Below are positions 1 to 5,231 of a stretch of DNA of 5,231 nt, piece by piece (position 1 is the stretch's first letter; every line of letters begins with the position of its first letter). The stretch covers positions 1 to 5,231 of the forward strand of contig JAPFCT010000398.1 of assembly GCA_026169575.1 (NCBI GenBank), written 5' to 3'. The position numbers were made by a program, and so were the translations under genes. Under the pieces are notes generated by a model. That model did not search any database. It was given only the letters and a program-made list of their open reading frames with translations, and was not told the DNA's origin. Origin of the DNA: Faecalimonas sp. Its GTDB lineage: Bacteria > Bacillota_A > Clostridia > Lachnospirales > Lachnospiraceae.

Positions 1-721
1 ACAGAATATACATTCCTCTTTCAAGCCGGTCATTCATTTCTTCTACGGTAGAGCATTCATGGTCTGCAAGGATCCTTGCAGCCGCATAAGCATTCAATTC
101 TTTCCCACAGATACCCGGTCCATGTCCATCGATCACCTTGCCGGCACGCTTCGCTACGAGCAATTTTTCAAGAACACTGTCATCTGCCCCGATCACACCC
201 GGGAAATTCATAAATTCTCCGAGTCCGAGTACCCCTTCTCTGTGGATCGGCTCCTCCATCTCCTCTGCTCCGATCACAGCTCCTGCATGCTCAAACGGCG
301 TCGCCGGCACGCAGGACGGAACAACATACTGGATATCCAGCGCTGTTTTCTCTGCTGCCTTCATCATATAATCCAGCCCTTTGATCCCACAGACATTCAC
401 AATCTCGTGTGGATCTGCAATGATCGTTGTAGTTCCATGCGGCACTAAAAGCCGCCCGATCTCCTCCGGTGTCACATAAGAAGATTCAATATGGATATGA
501 CTGTCGATCAGCCCAGGAACTGCATAGGCTCCTTCTGCGTCTACAATCTCTTTTCCTTCATATTCTCCTATGCCCGCAATCTGAGAACCACTGACTGCGA
601 TATTTCCCTCAACGATCTCTCCTGAAAATACATTTACCACCTTACAGTTCTTGATTACAAGATCCGCCGGAATTCTCCCCGCCGCTGTATCGATCAATTT
701 TTTCAATTCTTGTTTCTCCAT
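1..721 (-). CDS. ade: Adenine deaminase, N-terminal part (cut by window edge)
   Basis: Adenine deaminase hydrolyses adenine to hypoxanthine and ammonia in the cytoplasm, feeding purine salvage; it is a metal-dependent amidohydrolase-superfamily enzyme. Reading the minus strand from the ATG at 721 gives 240 uninterrupted codons before the window ends; the full family length is about 570-600 residues, so more than half is missing. Visible family motifs, in order: PADLVIKN near residues 18-25, PGLIDSHIHIESS at 69-81 with the HxH metal pair H75/H77, HGTTT and ADPHEI at 95-107, PSCVPAT at 135-141, GLGEFMNFPG at 166-175 with E169 as the expected bridging metal ligand, IDGHGPG at 197-203, and DHECS at 220-224. 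The start has a Shine-Dalgarno, AGGGAG (734-729), 7 nt upstream. Small departures from the pattern I recall are Tyr82 after IESS (usually Met) and HGPG in place of HAPG. It has its own promoter and is separated from the peptidase operon by a hairpin. Identification is secure; only the C-terminal half is unseen. Confidence 0.95.
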   Translation of the reverse strand, partial: MEKQELKKLIDTAAGRIPADLVIKNCKVVNVFSGEIVEGNIAVSGSQIAGIGEYEGKEIVDAEGAYAVPGLIDSHIHIESSYVTPEEIGRLLVPHGTTTIIADPHEIVNVCGIKGLDYMMKAAEKTALDIQYVVPSCVPATPFEHAGAVIGAEEMEEPIHREGVLGLGEFMNFPGVIGADDSVLEKLLVAKRAGKVIDGHGPGICGKELNAYAAARILADHECSTVEEMNDRLERGMYIL

Positions 722-771
722 GCTTTCTCTCCCTTTTCTGGCTGTTTATACGCTTACAATGTTCAGTGAAA

Positions 772-800
772 ATTATAGCATATCCCTATCTTCCTCTCAA
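772..800 (-). promoter_or_regulatory. Sigma-A-type promoter of adenine deaminase gene
   Basis: On the minus strand, TTGAGA (800-795, 5/6 match to the -35 consensus) is followed by a 17-nt spacer and a perfect TATAAT (777-772). A TG dinucleotide at 780-779 gives an extended -10. Transcription would start near 765, leaving a leader of about 44 nt before the ATG. That is too short for a purine riboswitch aptamer, so any purine control would have to act on the promoter itself. Inferred from sequence only. Confidence 0.85.
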
Positions 801-852
801 CCGTTATAAATTTTCCAACTCCTATATCCAGTACTCTAAACTGCATAGCAAA

Positions 853-898
853 AGGATGCGCTTTACCCGATAATATCTCTTTCGCTAAAGCGCATCCT
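853..898 (-). terminator. Hairpin terminator after the pepT-yfcC-pepV operon
   Basis: There is a perfect 13-bp inverted repeat: AGGATGCGCTTTA at 853-865 pairs with TAAAGCGCATCCT at 886-898 across a 20-nt loop, which can itself form three further base pairs (868-870 with 882-884). It lies 44 nt past the pepV stop codon. On the minus strand the stem ends in a short TTTT and then GC, a modest U tract. On the plus strand the following bases are also T-rich (TTTT, then TTTTTT near 917-922), so it may act in both directions. It precedes the adenine deaminase promoter, the expected place for the operon end. Confidence 0.75.
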
Positions 899-942
899 CA
901 CTTTTCTATTATATTCTTTTTTACCCGACTGCTCCTTTAACT

Positions 943-2319
943 TTATTTTGCCAGTCTGTAAATCGCTTCCAGATAGATTTTCATCCACATATCAAGCCGA
1001 TCTAATTCTAAATACTCATTTCTCTGATGCATAAGATCCGGCTGTCCCGGAAGAATTGCTCCAAATGCAACACAATTATCAAGCGCTCTGGCATAGGAAC
1101 ACGCTCCGTCCACCTGCGGCTCTGCCTCTGTATCCCCAGTCACATCTTTATAAACATCCATCAGTGTTTCTACAAGAAAACTATCTTTCGGTGTGTAAAT
1201 AGACTCTGTAATGTCCGGGTGTTCGAAACGGAAGCGTGTTCCGGCTACTCCTCTCTCCACACACTTCTGTGCCTCTTTGCATGGATAAGATACCGGAACC
1301 CGGTTATCAACAGAGAAAATCAGTTTCTGATCTGACACTTCCACCTTGCCAACATTAAAACTTAATTTGCCGGATACTTCATCTTGTAAATCTACTCCCA
1401 GATTTCTTCCGTGAAGATCAAATCCGATCTTCTCCATATAGAACTGTGCAATCTCACCCAGATCCCCCGCAGGGCAGAGCTGACGGAGTGCACTCATCAA
1501 ACCGGTTACTGCATTTATTCCCCGCTCCGGTGTTGCGGCATGTGCTGAAACACCAAAGACCTCCAGCTTCAGTTTTTCACCCTCCTGCTTCACTTTATAG
1601 CTACATCCAGTTTCCTTCTCCCACAGGCTTTTCTTTGCTTCGATACCTTTCTCCATCTCCCGGGGAAGAATGGCATATGCATATTCTGGAACTGAATTAA
1701 ACGCATTTCCTCCGGCGAGGACAATTTCCTCATTTAAATCTGTTACGAGTTCATACTGAAACACACCTTTTTCTCCATGCTTTAATGGAAATTCCGCATC
1801 CGGGGTAAAAGAAATCTGCGGTGGTGTAATTTTCTTTTTATTAAAATAATAATCCATACACCGCCAGTCTGTTTCCTCATTTGCCCCAACAATCAGACGA
1901 ACTTTTTTTGTGAGCGGAAGTTCCATCTCCTTTAAGATTTTCAACGCATGCAGACAGACTACCATCGGGCCTTTATTGTCGAGTACTCCACGGCCATACA
2001 GTTTCCCGTCAATAATCTCCGGTGAGAACGGATCGCACATCCATCCGTCCCCACAAGGCACAACATCTACATGTCCAAGGATTCCGACTATTTCTTCGCC
2101 TTCTCCATAATCTGCATGACCTGCATAATTATCAAAATTCTCTGTGTGAAATCCCATCCCTTCAGCAATACCCAGAAAACATTTTAATGCCTCTGCAGGA
2201 CCTTCTCCAAATGGCATTCCTTCCTGTGGATCTGCTTCCACACTGTTTACAGATACCATTTTCTTAATATCAAAAATCAGACTTTCCCGGTCTTCTCTTA
2301 TCTTTGTTTCAAAATCCAT
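943..2319 (-). CDS. pepV: M20 family Mn/Zn-dependent dipeptidase (PepV/Sapep type)
   Basis: A cytoplasmic metallopeptidase expected to split dipeptides with broad specificity, finishing peptide degradation. The 458-residue length is typical of PepV/Sapep. The M20 metal and catalytic residues are all visible: GHVDVVP at 82-88 (H83 metal ligand, D85), GVLDNKGP at 111-118 (D114 bridging Asp), ANEETDW at 146-152 (E148 catalytic base, E149 ligand), TPDAEFP at 172-178 (D174 ligand), SAHAATPE at 258-265 in the lid domain (H260), and MHQRNE at 430-435 (H431 ligand). These assignments follow the known PepV pattern. The start is fixed by an in-frame TAG at 2322-2320, directly before the ATG, and the N-terminus matches the family. 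It is the last gene of the operon, 66 nt after the carrier gene. That gap holds an odd leader hairpin, and only a weak GGATGG lies at usual Shine-Dalgarno distance. The dipeptidase family call is strong; the exact substrate range is not readable from sequence. Confidence 0.93.
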   Translation of the reverse strand: MDFETKIREDRESLIFDIKKMVSVNSVEADPQEGMPFGEGPAEALKCFLGIAEGMGFHTENFDNYAGHADYGEGEEIVGILGHVDVVPCGDGWMCDPFSPEIIDGKLYGRGVLDNKGPMVVCLHALKILKEMELPLTKKVRLIVGANEETDWRCMDYYFNKKKITPPQISFTPDAEFPLKHGEKGVFQYELVTDLNEEIVLAGGNAFNSVPEYAYAILPREMEKGIEAKKSLWEKETGCSYKVKQEGEKLKLEVFGVSAHAATPERGINAVTGLMSALRQLCPAGDLGEIAQFYMEKIGFDLHGRNLGVDLQDEVSGKLSFNVGKVEVSDQKLIFSVDNRVPVSYPCKEAQKCVERGVAGTRFRFEHPDITESIYTPKDSFLVETLMDVYKDVTGDTEAEPQVDGACSYARALDNCVAFGAILPGQPDLMHQRNEYLELDRLDMWMKIYLEAIYRLAK

Positions 2320-2369
2320 CTATCTTTCTGCCATCCAATCAGGCACAAGCCAGATTGGACTTCTCCTTT
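2320..2369 (-). promoter_or_regulatory. pepV translation leader: strong SD, hairpin, mini-ORF
   Basis: Within the carrier-pepV gap, a strong Shine-Dalgarno AAAGGAG (2369-2363) is followed after 4 nt by an inverted repeat, 2358-2335. Arms CCAATC/GATTGG and GGC/GCC are separated by one T-T mismatch and close on a TTGT loop. Immediately after the stem an ATG (2334) opens a four-codon frame, Met-Ala-Glu-Arg-TAG, whose stop directly abuts the pepV ATG. The strong SD is 43 nt from the pepV start, too far unless the hairpin brings them together. No U tract follows, so it is not a terminator. It may couple translation, set the pepV level, or stabilise the RNA; the function is inferred. Confidence 0.5.
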
Positions 2370-2385
2370 CTCTACGTCTCACTCC

Positions 2386-3891
2386 TTACAGCACTACCTG
2401 AACCAGCAGCATCACTGCACTGAATCCCGCCATAAGCATCATAAGCGGCATAATAAATTTCAACCATTTATCATAAGTAACATCTACCATCGCAAGCGTT
2501 GCAAGAATGAGTCCAGTTGGTGTGATAAAAGAAATCAGACCTAATCCATATGCGTACGCTGAGACAATCGCTGCTCTCGAAACTCCCACTGTGTCTGCAA
2601 GCGGCGCCATAATCGGTACAGACAACACCGCAAGACCAGAGGAAGAGGAAATAAAGAATCCCAGTACAATAAATACAAGCATCATCAGAATAATAAATAC
2701 AAACGGATTCATTCCACTGATTGCCCCTGAGAAGAACTCAAGAATTGTATCAGATACCATACCATTTTCAAGAATAATATTAATACCGCGGGCAACTCCG
2801 ACAACAAGTGCCACACTCATCAAATCTGCCGCTCCTCCAATAAACTGATCCATAAAGTTTTTCTCACCAATTCCTGATGTAAATGCAAGAAGGATGGAAC
2901 ATCCAAGGAACAATGCTGTCATCATGTCAAACCACCATCCCTGCGAAACAAGCCCCCACACAAGAATTGCAAAAGAAGCTCCAAATACAAGCAGAGAAAG
3001 TTTCATTCTTACTGTAAATTCCGGCACTTCTCCCTGGTGACCAAACTTCTGCATATGATACTCGTACTGGTCATAACAGATAGATTTTGTCGGATCATCT
3101 TTTACTTTCTTTGCGTATCTCAAAATATATACAAGAGAAATGAGAACTCCGAGTACCAGCGCCACCGTACGGATTCCCATTCCGTCTGCCAGACTGATTC
3201 CTGCCGCATTGGATGCATTTCCTGCCGAAAACGGATTAATTGTAGGAAACATCGTTCCAATCGAAGATCCCATATAAATGGCTGCAATACATGTCATAAC
3301 ATCATATCCGGCTGCCAGAAAGACCGGTACGAGGATCGGATATAGTGCGATTGTTTCCTCCGCAAGTCCAAAAGTCGTTCCTCCTGCAGCAATAATAATC
3401 GTAATCAAAATAATTAAAATATACTCTTTCCCTTTTGTAATTTTTGAGAGCACTGCGATTGCCGCGTTGAAAGCTCCCATGTAATTTAATACACCGATAC
3501 ATCCACCAAGAATAAATACAAAAAGAATAATATCGATGGTATCATATACTCCGCTAATTGGAGCAAGGAGAATCTGTAGCGGTCCCTGCGGCTTTTGCTC
3601 CACTCTCTCATAAGTATCCGGAATTGCTACCGGTTTACTGATCGTTCCATCAAGAAATTTATCCAGATTTCCAGTCACACCAAGTTCATCCAGTGATTCT
3701 TGTGTTGGCTCCATCTCTGTCACTTTGCCATCTGGATCTGTTACTTCAAACATCTTACTATCTGCATTGTATGCCAGTTTTGAATACAAACCTGCCGGTA
3801 CGACCGCTGTTAATATTGCCGCGAAAATCAATACAATAAATAATACTGTAATCGCGGTCGGGAATGATATTGACTTCTTCTTTTTTTCCAT
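2386..3891 (-). CDS. YfcC family membrane carrier (DcuC/ArcD-like, probable amino acid or peptide transporter)
   Basis: A 501-residue polytopic inner-membrane protein of the YfcC family, grouped with the DcuC/ArcD-like carriers of the ion-transporter superfamily. Evidence: the N-terminal MEKKKKS..FPTAITVLF start, a first membrane helix at about 12-33 ending in VPAG, a hydrophilic outside loop at about 34-108, then roughly eleven further hydrophobic segments (about 118-138, 156-173, 182-203, 240-258, 296-315, 320-337, 352-370, 395-413, 419-432, 440-466, 477-500). Signature stretches are GGTTFGLAEETIALYP (170-185), MFPTINPFSAGNAS (214-227) and ISSSSGLAVLSVPIMAP (414-430). The start has a Shine-Dalgarno AGAGGG (3905-3900) 8 nt upstream that overlaps the pepT stop codon, implying translational coupling. 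Substrate is unproven: characterised relatives move basic amino acids or dicarboxylates, but the two flanking peptidases suggest short-peptide uptake or amino acid exchange. The family call is strong, the substrate open. Confidence 0.88.
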   Translation of the reverse strand: MEKKKKSISFPTAITVLFIVLIFAAILTAVVPAGLYSKLAYNADSKMFEVTDPDGKVTEMEPTQESLDELGVTGNLDKFLDGTISKPVAIPDTYERVEQKPQGPLQILLAPISGVYDTIDIILFVFILGGCIGVLNYMGAFNAAIAVLSKITKGKEYILIILITIIIAAGGTTFGLAEETIALYPILVPVFLAAGYDVMTCIAAIYMGSSIGTMFPTINPFSAGNASNAAGISLADGMGIRTVALVLGVLISLVYILRYAKKVKDDPTKSICYDQYEYHMQKFGHQGEVPEFTVRMKLSLLVFGASFAILVWGLVSQGWWFDMMTALFLGCSILLAFTSGIGEKNFMDQFIGGAADLMSVALVVGVARGINIILENGMVSDTILEFFSGAISGMNPFVFIILMMLVFIVLGFFISSSSGLAVLSVPIMAPLADTVGVSRAAIVSAYAYGLGLISFITPTGLILATLAMVDVTYDKWLKFIMPLMMLMAGFSAVMLLVQVVL

Positions 3892-3903
3892 ATGTTTTAC
3901 CCT

Positions 3904-5124
3904 CTATTTTTCTGCAAATATTTTGACCAGTTCCACAATCACTCTTACTGCTGCTTCCATTCCTTCTACTGTCACATGCTCCATCGGTCCATGATATCCA
4001 TGTCCCCCTGTTCCAAGATTCGGACATGGAAGTCCCTTAAATGAAAGCTTGCATCCATCTGTACCTCCACGGATCGGGGAAATGTCCTCTGTTACCCCTG
4101 CCGCATTACATGCCTCTCTTGCATATTCAATCAGATACATATGCTCTTTTATAATACTTTCCATATTTTGATACTCATCTTTTAACTTCAGCCGTACCGT
4201 TCCCTCTCCCCAGATTTCATTGAGTGTTTTCTCAATGTGCTGAAGTGTCTTTTTTCTTGCCTTGAAACTTCCCTCATCATGATCACGTATAATATATTCA
4301 GAGACCGCATGCCCTTCATCTCCATGAATACTAAGCAGATGATAGAAACCTTCGTATCCTTCCGTCTTCCCCGGGGTTTCATATCTTGGTAACATATTAT
4401 TGATATCCGCTGCAATAAGAACTGCATTGATCATTACGTCCTTTGCAGAACCTGGATGAACACTTTTTCCCAAAATCTCAAATCTGGCTTCACAGGCATT
4501 GAAATTCTGATATTGAATCTCTCCCTCTCCATCCCCGTCAAGTGTATATGCTACTTCTGCTCCAAATTTCTGAAAATCAAAATTTGCCGCTCCGCTCCCG
4601 CATTCTTCATCAGGGGTAAATGCAACACTGATCTGTCCATGTGGAATCTCTTCATCCCTTAAGGTTTGGAGCATCTGCATAATTTCCGCAATTCCAGCTT
4701 TATCATCTACCCCGAGAATTGTTGTTCCATCAGAAGTAATCAATGTTCTGCCTTTACATTTTTTCAGATGTGGAAAATCTTTTGTCGAAAGAATTCGCCC
4801 ACTTGTTCCAAGTTCCATATCTTCTCCATTATAATCAGGTATACAGACTGGTGTGATCTCTCCTTCCGTAAATTCTGCCACAGTATCCATATGCGCAATA
4901 AATCCGATTTTTTTCTTCTTTTCATATCCCGCTGTCGCCGGAACTGTTCCATATACAAAACACTTATCATCAAGCTGTGCATTCTCTACCCCGAGTTCCT
5001 TCAAATCTTTTACAAGAAGCTTTGCCAGATCGAACTGACATGACGTAGTCGGAACAGATGCACTGCTTTCATCACAAGGTGTCTTGACTGCAACGTACCT
5101 TAATAATCTTTCCTCAACTTTCAT
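3904..5124 (-). CDS. pepT: Peptidase T (tripeptide aminopeptidase, M20B)
   Basis: PepT removes the N-terminal residue from tripeptides in the cytoplasm using two zinc ions. The 406-residue length is that of the family. Known active-site residues appear at nearly the same numbers as in the enteric enzyme: IAHMDT with H78 and D80, LGVDDK with bridging D140, TPDEE with E173 (catalytic base) and E174, LDGD with D196, SVHPG with H223, and GYHGPMEH with H378. IRGGTDG (351-357) and LGTGGHGYHGPMEH (370-383) are further PepT hallmarks that separate it from general M20 peptidases. The ATG start has an AGGAGG ribosome binding site (5139-5134) 9 nt upstream and lies about 28 nt past the predicted transcription start. 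It is the first gene of the operon; its TAG stop sits inside the next gene's ribosome binding site, 12 nt before that start. No frameshift or missing catalytic residue is seen. Confidence 0.97.
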   Translation of the reverse strand: MKVEERLLRYVAVKTPCDESSASVPTTSCQFDLAKLLVKDLKELGVENAQLDDKCFVYGTVPATAGYEKKKKIGFIAHMDTVAEFTEGEITPVCIPDYNGEDMELGTSGRILSTKDFPHLKKCKGRTLITSDGTTILGVDDKAGIAEIMQMLQTLRDEEIPHGQISVAFTPDEECGSGAANFDFQKFGAEVAYTLDGDGEGEIQYQNFNACEARFEILGKSVHPGSAKDVMINAVLIAADINNMLPRYETPGKTEGYEGFYHLLSIHGDEGHAVSEYIIRDHDEGSFKARKKTLQHIEKTLNEIWGEGTVRLKLKDEYQNMESIIKEHMYLIEYAREACNAAGVTEDISPIRGGTDGCKLSFKGLPCPNLGTGGHGYHGPMEHVTVEGMEAAVRVIVELVKIFAEK

Positions 5125-5158
5125 GGTCTTATCCCTCCTGCCATTTTATATTGTTTTT

Positions 5159-5187
5159 ATCATATTTCTTTTCATCTCTCTTGACAA
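5159..5187 (-). promoter_or_regulatory. Sigma-A-type promoter of the pepT operon
   Basis: On the minus strand TTGTCA (5187-5182) is 5/6 to the -35 consensus. After exactly 17 nt comes TATGAT (5164-5159), 5/6 to the -10 consensus. Transcription would begin near 5152. No other good promoter was seen upstream of pepT or in the gaps between the three peptide genes, which supports one transcript. The -35 box overlaps one copy of a repeated TGTCAAGA element. Confidence 0.8.
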
Positions 5188-5208
5188 ATCGTCCTCATTT
5201 TCTTGACA
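5179..5208. repeat. Direct repeat TGTCAAGA over and upstream of the pepT promoter
   Basis: On the minus strand TGTCAAGA occurs at 5208-5201 and again at 5186-5179, exactly 22 bp apart, close to two helical turns. Similarity continues loosely beyond the core (AAATGA after the first copy, GAGATGA after the second). One copy covers the -35 box; the other lies about 50 bp upstream of the predicted transcription start. Spacing and position suit a regulator binding site, but a repeated -35-like TTGACA on the other strand is an equally simple reading. Confidence 0.45.
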
Positions 5209-5231
5209 CGAAAATTTCAGGTATGATATTA
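5203..5231 (+). promoter_or_regulatory. Possible divergent promoter running off the right edge
   Basis: On the plus strand a perfect TTGACA at 5203-5208 is followed after 18 nt by TATTA (5227-5231), where the window ends; one more base would complete a -10 hexamer. This would drive a gene to the right of the window, back to back with pepT. The incomplete -10 and unseen neighbour keep this tentative. Confidence 0.35.

Noticed and set aside
59..448. Plus-strand open frame of 129 codons at the left end
   Set aside because: It lies wholly antisense to the adenine deaminase gene, whose frame carries all the family motifs; the plus-strand protein is Cys/His/Ser-rich with no recognisable domain or ribosome binding site.
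722..852. Purine riboswitch upstream of adenine deaminase
   Set aside because: The predicted leader is about 44 nt and I could not find the three-way-junction core or loop-loop complementarity.
2335..2358. Inverted repeat read as a terminator between the carrier and pepV
   Set aside because: The stem is short, has a mismatch, and is followed by GATTGGATGG rather than a U tract on the minus strand, so termination is unlikely.
2507..2848. Plus-strand open frame of 113 codons inside the carrier gene
   Set aside because: It is the antisense of membrane-helix codons, which commonly leave a long open frame; no domain is recognised.
4666..5043. Plus-strand open frame of 125 codons inside pepT
   Set aside because: It is antisense to conserved PepT active-site coding sequence; its composition is typical of a shadow frame and there is no convincing start context.
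5197..5220. CodY-like box upstream of pepT
   Set aside because: One half-site, AATTTTC, is present, but the expected one-base-spaced GAAAATT partner is 7 nt away; best hand alignments to the 15-nt consensus match only 8 or 9 positions, too weak to claim despite the fitting function.

Overview
The window fits a low-to-mid GC Gram-positive anaerobe, most likely a gut Clostridia/Lachnospiraceae-type Firmicute. This rests on strong AGGAGG-type ribosome binding sites, near-consensus sigma-A promoters, and the gene set (PepT, YfcC-type carrier, Sapep/PepV dipeptidase, Ade). The genus cannot be settled from the sequence alone. All four protein genes are on the minus strand, so the window reads right to left.

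Layout in transcription order. Positions 5231-5125 are a promoter region with a near-consensus minus-strand promoter, a repeated TGTCAAGA element, and a possible divergent promoter running off the right edge. Then come pepT (5124-3904, tripeptide aminopeptidase), a YfcC-family membrane carrier (3891-2386), and an M20 dipeptidase of the PepV/Sapep type (2319-943). The gaps are 12 and 66 nt, no terminator is visible between the genes, and a 13-bp hairpin at 898-853 follows the last one. This looks like a three-gene peptide-utilisation operon. After it, a well-formed promoter (800-772) drives an adenine deaminase gene (start at 721) that is cut by the left edge, leaving the N-terminal 240 residues.

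How the genes fit together: the carrier probably moves amino acids or short peptides, and the two cytoplasmic metallopeptidases split tripeptides and dipeptides. The carrier's substrate is inferred from context only. Adenine deaminase is a separate purine-salvage unit with its own promoter. I see no mobile element, CRISPR array, tRNA/rRNA or novel defence-type system. The least ordinary features are regulatory: a hairpin between a strong Shine-Dalgarno and the pepV start, with a four-codon reading frame abutting that start, and the repeated element over the pepT promoter.
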